This document shows positions 1-6,043 of a DNA stretch of 6,043 nucleotides, one piece after another (position 1 is the first letter of the stretch; each line of letters opens with the position of its first letter). Under the pieces are notes generated by a model that did no database searches, had not been told where the DNA came from, and saw nothing but the letters and a program-made list of their open reading frames with translations. The stretch is from Bacteroidales bacterium (GTDB lineage: Bacteria > Bacteroidota > Bacteroidia > Bacteroidales > UBA7960), in NCBI GenBank assembly GCA_007123065.1, contig SKSI01000206.1, positions 1-6,043 on the forward strand. Reading direction: 5' to 3'. The position numbers and the translations under genes were made by a program.

Positions 1-1960
1 CAAAGAGTGTGACAAACAGGCCACCGTCCGACACATCATGTGCTGACTGAATGACACCTTCACGGATCATTTGCATCAGAACCTGCTGCATAGCGTGTTC
101 CTCATCCAGATCAAAATATGGTGGGGGAGAGAGCTTTACTTTATGATAACTATAAAGATATTCGGATGATCCGACATCGTTGCGAGACTTTCCGATCAGA
201 AAGATCTGGTCTCCCTGGTTTCTGAAACCGATCCCGGTAGCATGTTTTTTGTCTTGCAACAAGCCCAGCATACCGATTACCGGTGTCGGGAAAACCGGTT
301 CCGTTTTATTACCTTGCGTGGCCTGATTATAAAAACTCACATTGCCGCCGGTAACGGGTGTACCGAATTTCAGGCACGATTTGGTCATCCCCTTGATCGC
401 TCCGACAAACTGCCAATAAACATTAGCATTGTAAGGATTGCCGAAATTGAGGCAATTGGTAACCGCCAGGGGCTCTCCGCCGCTGCACACAATATTCCGG
501 GCTCCTTCAGCAACAGCAATGGCGCATCCTGTTTCAGGATCTGCATAAACATAGCGCGGATTGCAGTCAACAGACAAAGCAAGGGCCTTATTTGTACCTT
601 TGAGGTTCACGATACCGGCATCTGAAGGTCTGTTAGAGGACATATTTTTAGTTCCAACCATCGAATCATACTGATCGATCACCCATTTTTTTGATGCGAT
701 GTTATGTGTTCCCAATAAAAAGCGGGCAACTTCACGGAGGTCCTGAGGTTCCTGAAGCAATTCAAAGGAGAAGGTGTCTTTTTCCTTATAATAGGATGGT
801 GCCTCATACTCCCGGTCGTAAACAGGAGCACCGCCGCCCAGCACCAACGAGTCTGCAGGAACTTCTGCAACAAGTGATCCGTTAAAATAGTATTTAAGAA
901 TATCCCCTTCAATCACCTCACCGATCTGCACACAGTTCAGGTCCCATTTGTCAAAAACGTCCTGCACCTCTTGTTCTCTGCCCTTTTCGACCACCACAAG
1001 CATGCGCTCCTGCGATTCACTGAGCAGGATTTCAAATGGCCGCATATCATTTTGACGCAGAGGAACTTTGTCAAGATGAATGATCATTCCGTGCTTTCCT
1101 TTTGCTGACATCTCAGATGTAGAACACGTAATGCCAGCGGCTCCCATATCCTGCATGCCAACAACGGCACCAGTCTTGATCACTTCAAGTGTGGCTTCCA
1201 GCAGCAGCTTTTCCTGAAAAGGGTCTCCCACCTGTACGGCAGGGATTTTTTCAGCTGAGGCCTCGGTGATATCCTCCGAAGCAAAAGTGGCGCCATGAAT
1301 GCCGTCTTTTCCGGTCGACGATCCAACAATAAAAACAGGATTTCCCTTGCCGTAAGAGGTTGCAGAGATCGTGTTTCCCTTTTTAACGATTCCGACAGAC
1401 ATCGCATTTACAAGTGGATTGGTTGTATAGCAATCATCAAAGAAAACTTCACCACCTACAACAGGAACCCCAAAAGCATTGCCATAGTCTCCAATCCCTT
1501 TTACTACCCCTTTAAGCAACCATTTTGTCCGTTCCAAACCGGGGTTTCCAAAGCGAAGCGAATTGAGTTGTGCGATGGGCCGTGCTCCCATTGTAAAAAT
1601 ATCCCTATTGATGCCTCCAACGCCTGTAGCAGCTCCCTGATAAGGTTCAAGCGCTGATGGGTGGTTGTGCGACTCAATCTTGAACGCGCAAGCCAGTCCA
1701 TCACCCAGATCAACCAGGCCGGCGTTTTCATCTCCTGCTTCTGCCAAAAGGTGATCACCTTTGCGCGGTAAGGTCTTCAGCCATTTAATAGAGTTTTTAT
1801 ACGAACAGTGTTCAGACCACATCACTGAGTAAACACTCAACTCGGTAAAGTTGGGTTCTCTTCCGAGATAATTTTTAATCATATCAAATTCTTCGGAATT
1901 AATACCCAATTGTTCTGCCATCTCAAGTGTCGCGGGTGGGTTGTAAAGTTGATCTTTCAT
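1..1960 (-). CDS. purL: Phosphoribosylformylglycinamidine synthase, PurL subunit (small type), C-terminus beyond window
   Basis: This is the fourth step of de novo purine synthesis in the cytoplasm: ATP- and glutamine-dependent conversion of FGAR to FGAM. Translating the minus strand from the ATG at 1960-1958 gives 653 uninterrupted codons to the window edge, with no frameshift. Recognisable PurL motifs are SEHCSYK at residues 49-55 (His51 in the catalytic-histidine position), SHNHPSALEPYQGAATGVGG at 97-116, GDPFQEK at 245-251, DMGAAGITCSTSEM at 271-284, SESQERM at 314-320 and SAHDVSDGGL at 639-648. These follow the family order of N-terminal linker followed by two AIRS-type N/C domain pairs. 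Small-type PurL is usually about 740 residues, so roughly 85-90 residues lie outside the window. It has no fused glutaminase so far, and the family then needs separate PurQ and PurS; neither is seen here. The ATG is the natural start because the N-terminal linker begins at once and the candidate promoter lies just upstream. It is transcribed divergently from the plus-strand genes. Confidence 0.97.
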   Translation of the reverse strand, partial: MKDQLYNPPATLEMAEQLGINSEEFDMIKNYLGREPNFTELSVYSVMWSEHCSYKNSIKWLKTLPRKGDHLLAEAGDENAGLVDLGDGLACAFKIESHNHPSALEPYQGAATGVGGINRDIFTMGARPIAQLNSLRFGNPGLERTKWLLKGVVKGIGDYGNAFGVPVVGGEVFFDDCYTTNPLVNAMSVGIVKKGNTISATSYGKGNPVFIVGSSTGKDGIHGATFASEDITEASAEKIPAVQVGDPFQEKLLLEATLEVIKTGAVVGMQDMGAAGITCSTSEMSAKGKHGMIIHLDKVPLRQNDMRPFEILLSESQERMLVVVEKGREQEVQDVFDKWDLNCVQIGEVIEGDILKYYFNGSLVAEVPADSLVLGGGAPVYDREYEAPSYYKEKDTFSFELLQEPQDLREVARFLLGTHNIASKKWVIDQYDSMVGTKNMSSNRPSDAGIVNLKGTNKALALSVDCNPRYVYADPETGCAIAVAEGARNIVCSGGEPLAVTNCLNFGNPYNANVYWQFVGAIKGMTKSCLKFGTPVTGGNVSFYNQATQGNKTEPVFPTPVIGMLGLLQDKKHATGIGFRNQGDQIFLIGKSRNDVGSSEYLYSYHKVKLSPPPYFDLDEEHAMQQVLMQMIREGVIQSAHDVSDGGLFVTLF

Positions 1961-1990
1961 TTGTACAAGGGAATTTAAACGAATTAAGGG

Positions 1991-2023
1991 CAAAAATACG
2001 CAACAAACACCATCCCTGAAAAC
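1991..2023 (-). promoter_or_regulatory. Candidate Bacteroidota-type promoter of purL
   Basis: Read on the minus strand, TATTTTTG (1998-1991) is an exact match to the Bacteroidota -7 consensus TAnnTTTG. GTTTTC (2023-2018) sits about 20 bases further upstream, where the -33 TTTG element is expected, but it is an imperfect match. Transcription would begin near 1985, leaving a leader of about 25 bases before the purL ATG. That is too short for a riboswitch. In AT-rich DNA a match like this can arise by chance; position and spacing are what support it. Confidence 0.5.
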
Positions 2024-2044
2024 ATTTCTTTATCAATTATAATA

Positions 2045-2052
2045 TATCTTTG
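2045..2052 (+). promoter_or_regulatory. Candidate -7 box for the short-chain dehydrogenase gene
   Basis: TATCTTTG matches the Bacteroidota -7 consensus TAnnTTTG exactly and lies 36 bases before the dehydrogenase ATG at 2089. The matching -33 element would fall around 2021-2025, where no good TTTG is seen, so this half is weak. The predicted -33 zone overlaps that of the divergent purL promoter. The TTG at 2050-2052 lies inside this box, which argues against its use as a start codon. Confidence 0.45.
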
Positions 2053-2088
2053 AAGAAATATTTAAAAAAATCAGAATTTTCAGCAATT

Positions 2089-2853
2089 ATGGCTTCAAAA
2101 ACTGTTTTTATCACAGGCGCCACCAGTGGAATTGGTGAAGCCTGTGCAGAAACATTTGCACAGGCGGGTCACCAGTTGATTTTATGCGGCCGGAGAGAAG
2201 AGCGGCTGCAAAAGCTCAGGGAGCGGCTTGAAAAAGCACATAAAATCTCCACATATATCCTTAAATTGGATGTCACAAAAAAGGATGACGTATACCAGGC
2301 GATTAGAAAAATGCCTTTTCACTGGAAGCGTATTGATGTACTCATCAACAATGCCGGACTGGCGCTGGGGATGACAGGCATAGATGAAGGCTCTGACGAG
2401 GACTGGGATCGGATGATTGACACGAACATCAAAGGCTTGCTATATGTCAGCAAGGCAGTCATCCCTCTGATGAAAGAGCAGGGTTGCGGGCATATCATCA
2501 ACATTGGATCAATTGCCGGTGTGGAGACCTACCCCAAAGGCAATGTATATTGTGCCACCAAACACGCGGTTTCCGCATTGACAAAAGGGATGCGAATGGA
2601 CTTGCTCCCTTATGGGATCAAAGTTAGCCAGGTGAGTCCCGGAGCCACTGAAACAGAGTTCTCTGTGGTTCGATTCCATGGAGATAAAGAGAAAGCCCGC
2701 AATGTCTATATGGGCTACAAGCCATTAACAGGAGCTGACGTTGCGGAGGTGGTCTTTTTTGTTGCCACATTGCCAAAACACATCAATGTGAATGATCTGC
2801 TTGTGATGCCCACTGCGCAAGCATCTGCTTCACTTTTTAACAAAACACAATAA
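2089..2853 (+). CDS. SDR-family NADP-dependent oxidoreductase, YdfG-like
   Basis: A cytoplasmic classical short-chain dehydrogenase of 254 residues with a Rossmann fold. The cofactor motif TGATSGIG is at 9-16, and GRR at 34-36 is typical of NADP preference. Asp61-Val62 lies in the adenine-binding position and NNAG is at 87-90. The catalytic set is complete: Asn113, Ser141, Tyr154 and Lys158 (YCATK). It resembles E. coli YdfG (3-hydroxy acid/serine dehydrogenase) well beyond the general fold, in NNAGLALGM at 87-95, MIDTN at 109-113, HIINIGS at 135-141, the RFHGD segment at 195-199 and the C-terminal VATLPKHINVN at 225-235. The true substrate in this organism is not known. I chose the ATG at 2089 because the Rossmann strand begins five residues later. 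A longer reading from TTG at 2050 would add a lysine-rich 13-residue tail and begin inside the candidate promoter. No Shine-Dalgarno is present. The next gene follows after 41 bases on the same strand. Confidence 0.93.
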   Translation: MASKTVFITGATSGIGEACAETFAQAGHQLILCGRREERLQKLRERLEKAHKISTYILKLDVTKKDDVYQAIRKMPFHWKRIDVLINNAGLALGMTGIDEGSDEDWDRMIDTNIKGLLYVSKAVIPLMKEQGCGHIINIGSIAGVETYPKGNVYCATKHAVSALTKGMRMDLLPYGIKVSQVSPGATETEFSVVRFHGDKEKARNVYMGYKPLTGADVAEVVFFVATLPKHINVNDLLVMPTAQASASLFNKTQ

Positions 2854-2894
2854 GCCGCCGTTAAAAGGGTTATTCCTTTAGATGCCGATCGATT

Positions 2895-4361
2895 ATGAAA
2901 AAGCTGCATAAGTTGGTCATAACCTCCTACATCGGGCCGTTTATCGTGACCTTTTTTATTTCCCTTTTCATCCTGCTGATGCAGTTTCTATGGAAATACA
3001 TTGATGATCTGGTTGGCAAGGGCCTCGAATGGTATGTGATTGCAGAACTCCTTTTTTATTTTACTGCAACATTTGTTCCCCTGGCTTTGCCACTGGCAGT
3101 TCTGTTATCCTCTATTATGACAATGGGAAAGATGGGAGAGCATTATGAGCTGGTGGCATTCAAATCGGCGGGCATTTCCCTTCGCCGCATCCTTTGGCCG
3201 ATGGTAATGATCTCTTTTGTATTGGTGATCGCGGCTTTTTATTTCTCAAACAATGTGCTGCCTGCAGCCAACCTGAAAGGGTTATCATTGCTGTATGATG
3301 TCCGTCAGCAAAGACCTGCATTCAACATCACCGAAGGGATCTACTATCATGGCATTGATAATTTCGTGATCCGTGTTGATGAAAAAGATGACGGGGGTCA
3401 GACTTTGAGGGGGATTAAGATTTATGATCACAGCGACAGACAAGGAAATGTAAACCTGACCATTGCTGAATGGGGTAATATGGCAATGACTCAGGACAAG
3501 AGGTACCTGGTGCTGACCCTTTACAACGGCACAAACTATCAGGAGGACGGTGATCTGGGGCCGCTTGACCCCAGCAGGCCTTTCCAGCGAACACACTTTA
3601 AAAAGCAGGTGCGCAAATTTGACCTGAGCATGTTTGACCTCACACGTACCGATGAGGATCTGTTTCGTGGTAATTTCCGAATGCTGAACATCAGTCAGCT
3701 GATCCATTATGAAGACTCCCTGTCACAGCAGCTTGAACGCCGAAAGGAGTCCTTTAACCGGACATACACGCGGCGTTTCTATCATTTGAATAAGCTCGGC
3801 CAGGATGATTTTGCGCAACCCAATCCGGGAGATACCACCTCCATCGTTTTTCATAAAACAGACACGGAATATCTCATTAACAGCGGCACCGATGTCCGCA
3901 TGGTTTTGTCAAATGCAATGGACATGGTACGCACCAACCGAAGTCAGACGAATATGTCGCATGAAGACTTCAGGCAGCGTAAAAGAACCCTGGCACGGTA
4001 TCAGATTGAATTTCACAGGAAGTTTACCTTGTCATTTGCATGCGTAGTATTGTTCCTGATCGGGGCTCCATTGGGGGCAATCATCCGAAAAGGCGGCTTT
4101 GGGTTGCCACTGGTAATATCCGTATTGCTTTTTGTTGTATTCCACGTCATTTCCATGATGGGTGAAAAGTTTGTCAGAGAGGGCGTACTGGAAGCCCACC
4201 AGGGAATGTGGATCGCCTCCGTTGCATTGCTGCCGGTTGGCATCCTTCTTACCATCAAGGCAACCACGGACTCATCTCTCCTGGATACCGACAGTTATTT
4301 ACAAAAAATTGAAAAGTTCATAAATACCTTTAAGAATAGAAAGCCCCAAAAAACATCATAA
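2895..4361 (+). CDS. LptF/LptG (YjgP/YjgQ) family permease
   Basis: An inner-membrane protein of 488 residues. In the known family, LptF and LptG pair with the LptB ATPase to extract lipopolysaccharide from the inner membrane and pass it to the periplasmic bridge. The layout fits: three N-terminal membrane segments near residues 12-36, 52-77 and 101-120, a periplasmic part from about 121 to 375 beginning with a beta-rich jellyroll-like region, then three C-terminal segments near 376-396, 402-423 and 437-456. The hallmarks MGEHYELVAFKSAGIS (80-95) and the FHRKF...GAPLGAIIRKGGFG stretch (373-403) are family-typical. It is longer than E. coli LptF/LptG (about 360 residues); the excess is mainly a polar, charged segment at about 275-370. 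A single copy is seen, so I cannot say whether it acts as LptF, LptG or a homodimeric variant, and no symbol is assigned. The glycosyltransferase start lies 4 bases after its stop, implying co-transcription. No clear Shine-Dalgarno precedes the ATG. Confidence 0.92.
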   Translation: MKKLHKLVITSYIGPFIVTFFISLFILLMQFLWKYIDDLVGKGLEWYVIAELLFYFTATFVPLALPLAVLLSSIMTMGKMGEHYELVAFKSAGISLRRILWPMVMISFVLVIAAFYFSNNVLPAANLKGLSLLYDVRQQRPAFNITEGIYYHGIDNFVIRVDEKDDGGQTLRGIKIYDHSDRQGNVNLTIAEWGNMAMTQDKRYLVLTLYNGTNYQEDGDLGPLDPSRPFQRTHFKKQVRKFDLSMFDLTRTDEDLFRGNFRMLNISQLIHYEDSLSQQLERRKESFNRTYTRRFYHLNKLGQDDFAQPNPGDTTSIVFHKTDTEYLINSGTDVRMVLSNAMDMVRTNRSQTNMSHEDFRQRKRTLARYQIEFHRKFTLSFACVVLFLIGAPLGAIIRKGGFGLPLVISVLLFVVFHVISMMGEKFVREGVLEAHQGMWIASVALLPVGILLTIKATTDSSLLDTDSYLQKIEKFINTFKNRKPQKTS

Positions 4362-4365
4362 GCTT

Positions 4366-5568
4366 ATGCGTATCCTACAGCTTTGTCATAAAATCCCCTA
4401 CCCTCCAACAGATGGCGGTTCGCTTGCCATGAACCAGATTACCCAACAGCTTATCAAACTAGGGATTGAAGTGAAAGTGATTGCCCTGGCACCTTCAGGC
4501 ACAAAACCAATCATTGAAAGGATCCCGGAAGATTATAAAAGAAAAACACAGTTTGAAGTATTTCCCATCGATACAAGAATTAAACTGTGGCCTGCATTCA
4601 GGAACATTTTTACCCGTGAATCGTATAATATTTCCCGCTTCCATTGTAAAAAGGTGACCAAACGTTTGGCGGATCTTCTTCAAAAAGAAAAATTTGACAT
4701 CATCCAGCTTGAAGGTTTGTTTTTAACTCCTTATATTCCCGTGATCAGGCAGAATACAGGGACGCCAATCCTTTTCAGGTCGCATAATATCGAACATTTT
4801 ATCTGGGAAAGGATGGCTCAGGCTGCATCACATCCACTGAAAAAACTGTATCTGAAGTTCCTGGCAAAACGTCTGAAGGCTTATGAAATGGAAACGGTTC
4901 ACCAGGTAGATGGCCTTGTAGCCATTTCTCCTGTCGATTTGAGATTTTTTGAGAAAAACGGCTATGCACAACCCGGAATCACCATCCCTTTTGGCATCGA
5001 CACAGAAGCTTTCAGGCATGGTGACCGAAAGGTTAAAAAAAACACTGTTTTTCATCTTGGCAGCATGGACTGGCGTCCAAACCAGGAAGGTATCCGGTGG
5101 TTTCTGGAACAAGTCTGGCCACTCGTGATCAATCAGAATCCACAATTAAAATTTATCCTGGCGGGCAAGAATATTCCTGAAGATTTTTATAACTATGAAG
5201 GAACACATGTTGCTGTTGCCGGAGAGGTGCCGGACGCTGCAGAGTTTATGCAAACCCACGAACTGATGGTGGTACCGCTGCGATCAGGTGGCGGGATGCG
5301 CATTAAGATCATTGAAGGGATGGCAGCCGGAAAAACAATTGTGTCAACAAGCGTTGGTGCCGAAGGGATCAGTTGTATGCACAATGAACATATCCTGCTT
5401 GCCGATACCCCTGAGGAGATGGCAGAAACCATCCTGTATTGTTTTGAGAACAGGGAAATAATAAATAAGATCGGCAATCAGGCAAAAACATTTGCAGCCC
5501 GCCAGCACAACATCGAACCCATCATCGATCGGCTTATCCGCTTTTATAACAGATTTTACAACACCTAA
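4366..5568 (+). CDS. GT4-family (GT-B fold) glycosyltransferase
   Basis: A probable cytoplasmic or membrane-associated retaining glycosyltransferase of 400 residues that moves a sugar from an activated donor to a lipid- or polysaccharide-linked acceptor; neither donor nor acceptor can be read from sequence. The N-terminal domain starts with MRILQLCHKIPYPPTDGGS at 1-19, where the Gly17-Gly18 loop is the usual glycine-rich loop. The C-terminal donor domain opens with HLGSMDWRPNQEGIRWF at 230-246, continues with LAGKNIP at 265-271 and VPLRSGGGMRIKIIEGMAAG at 303-322. Glu317 matches the second glutamate of the EX7E motif, while the first position (309) is Gly. LRSGGGMRIK-type segments like this resemble the sugar transferases associated with PEP-CTERM/EpsH-type exopolysaccharide systems. 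No membrane segment or signal peptide is evident. The start 4 bases after the permease stop points to translational coupling. The following gene begins with a related motif, suggesting a run of glycosyltransferase genes. Confidence 0.92.
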   Translation: MRILQLCHKIPYPPTDGGSLAMNQITQQLIKLGIEVKVIALAPSGTKPIIERIPEDYKRKTQFEVFPIDTRIKLWPAFRNIFTRESYNISRFHCKKVTKRLADLLQKEKFDIIQLEGLFLTPYIPVIRQNTGTPILFRSHNIEHFIWERMAQAASHPLKKLYLKFLAKRLKAYEMETVHQVDGLVAISPVDLRFFEKNGYAQPGITIPFGIDTEAFRHGDRKVKKNTVFHLGSMDWRPNQEGIRWFLEQVWPLVINQNPQLKFILAGKNIPEDFYNYEGTHVAVAGEVPDAAEFMQTHELMVVPLRSGGGMRIKIIEGMAAGKTIVSTSVGAEGISCMHNEHILLADTPEEMAETILYCFENREIINKIGNQAKTFAARQHNIEPIIDRLIRFYNRFYNT

Positions 5569-5638
5569 GGTTTTTAATAATAACTTTGTCAGACCTCCGG
5601 AAACGGAGTAAAGCACAATTCTCTTAATACGCTTTGGT
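5569..5638 (+). promoter_or_regulatory. Intergenic leader with candidate internal promoter before second glycosyltransferase
   Basis: This is the only gap longer than 41 bases inside the plus-strand gene run. TAACTTTG at 5581-5588 matches the Bacteroidota -7 consensus TAnnTTTG exactly. The best T-rich -33 candidate (TTTA at 5555-5558) is about 22 bases upstream, slightly too far, so the promoter is tentative. If used, transcription would start near 5593 and the leader would carry the hairpin at 5595-5608. No intrinsic terminator separates the two glycosyltransferase genes, so read-through from upstream remains possible. Confidence 0.35.
5595..5608 (+). other. Short GNRA-tetraloop hairpin
   Basis: CTCCG (5595-5599) and CGGAG (5604-5608) form a perfect five-pair GC-rich stem closed by the tetraloop GAAA (5600-5603), a GNRA-class loop that is unusually stable in RNA. 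No run of T follows, so this is not a standard intrinsic terminator. It lies 30 bases before the TTG start of the next gene and could affect mRNA stability or translation. That role is inference only, and a stem this short can occur by chance. Confidence 0.45.
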
Positions 5639-6043
5639 TTGAAAAAAAAGATTTTTGTCATACTTTCCAGAATACCTTATCCATTGGAAAAAGGTGATAA
5701 GCTCAGGGCTTTTTATCAGATTCGTGAGCTCTCGAAGAACCATGAACTGATCTTATGCGCGGTCAGTGATACAGAACCACATCCGGATGCGATGAGGATA
5801 CTGGGCGAGTTTTCCAATTCCATTTATTTTTTCAGAATCAGAAAAGCAGATATCTTTTGCAGGCTAATGAAAGCTTTGTTTTCATTGAAGCCCTTTCAGG
5901 TAGCCTATTTTTACAAAAAAAACATAAAAAAGAAGATTGATGCGCTATTGGAACAACATCGGCCGGATCACATCTTTTGTCAGCTGATCCGGACAGCAGA
6001 ATATGCCTGGAACAGCAATATTGATAAGACCATCGATTATCAG
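5639..6043 (+). CDS. GT4-like glycosyltransferase, N-terminal part only (runs off window), TTG start
   Basis: An open frame of 135 codons continues past the right edge. It starts with a lysine-rich strand and then SRIPYPLEKGDKLRAFYQIREL at about 10-31, the donor/acceptor-loop signature of GT4 glycosyltransferases related to the exopolysaccharide sugar transferases associated with PEP-CTERM/EpsH systems. The visible end, TIDYQ (131-135), matches the place in that family where a (V/I)DxxD-type motif begins, but the rest is off-window. The upstream glycosyltransferase has a similar opening (HKIPYPPTDGGS), so the two are probably distant paralogs acting in one pathway. Start: the frame has a stop at 5609-5611, and between it and the conserved opening there is no ATG or GTG. 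TTG at 5639 places the first beta strand exactly where expected; the first internal ATG, near codon 52, would delete the conserved loop. No Shine-Dalgarno is visible. The full domain structure and any fusion cannot be judged. Confidence 0.85.
   Translation, partial: MKKKIFVILSRIPYPLEKGDKLRAFYQIRELSKNHELILCAVSDTEPHPDAMRILGEFSNSIYFFRIRKADIFCRLMKALFSLKPFQVAYFYKKNIKKKIDALLEQHRPDHIFCQLIRTAEYAWNSNIDKTIDYQ

Noticed and set aside
242..1758. Several open frames of 64-127 codons on both strands across this stretch
   Set aside because: All overlap the continuous, motif-rich purL frame on the minus strand in other frames, have no recognisable protein features, and are shadows of its codon pattern.
1..1960. 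Possible truncated or broken purL
   Set aside because: The frame is intact for all 653 visible codons with all checked motifs present; it is cut only by the window boundary.
2038..2043. TATAAT, the sigma-70 -10 consensus
   Set aside because: No matching -35 element at 16-18 bases upstream, the stretch is simple AT-rich sequence, and Bacteroidota use a different promoter consensus, which is found a few bases away.
2864..2879. AAAGG/CCTTT inverted repeat after the dehydrogenase stop
   Set aside because: The stem is only five pairs and AT-rich, with no T run after it and the next co-directional gene 16 bases downstream; not a credible terminator.
3285..3707. 140-codon minus-strand open frame
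   Set aside because: It lies wholly antisense to the permease gene and shows no domain or motif; the permease frame has clear family features over the same bases.
5561..5580. Possible terminator at the end of the first glycosyltransferase (ACCTAAGGT followed by T run)
   Set aside because: The palindrome leaves a one-base loop and cannot fold as a hairpin; the T run is therefore not preceded by a real stem.

Overview
The window looks like chromosomal DNA from a member of the Bacteroidota. None of the five starts has a clear Shine-Dalgarno sequence. Matches to the Bacteroidota -7 promoter motif TAnnTTTG sit in front of the gene groups. The proteins are also typical of that phylum: a small-type PurL, a long LptF/LptG-like permease, and GT4 glycosyltransferases with IPYP N-termini. 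Genus cannot be told from this stretch.

Layout: positions 1-1960 (minus strand) hold most of purL, a purine biosynthesis gene cut by the left window edge about 85-90 codons before its expected end. A 128-base AT-rich divergent intergenic region (1961-2088) carries a candidate promoter for each direction. On the plus strand there follow a YdfG-like short-chain dehydrogenase (2089-2853), an LptF/LptG/YjgP/YjgQ-family permease (2895-4361), a GT4 glycosyltransferase starting 4 bases after the permease stop (4366-5568), then a 70-base gap with a GNRA-type hairpin and a candidate internal promoter. Last comes the N-terminal part of a second GT4-like glycosyltransferase (5639 to the right edge) that appears to use a TTG start.

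The purL gene is housekeeping and is probably related to the plus-strand genes only through the shared promoter region. The permease and the two glycosyltransferases suggest a cell-envelope theme: sugar addition to a lipid or polysaccharide, and transport of a lipid-linked product away from the inner membrane. The dehydrogenase is co-directional, but its substrate is unknown and it may simply be a neighbour.

I found no tRNA, rRNA, CRISPR array, insertion sequence, att site or obvious horizontal-transfer boundary. No clearly new system is visible. The best leads are the permease-glycosyltransferase coupling, the overlapping divergent promoters, the large polar insert in the permease, and the hairpin leader with TTG start of the last gene.
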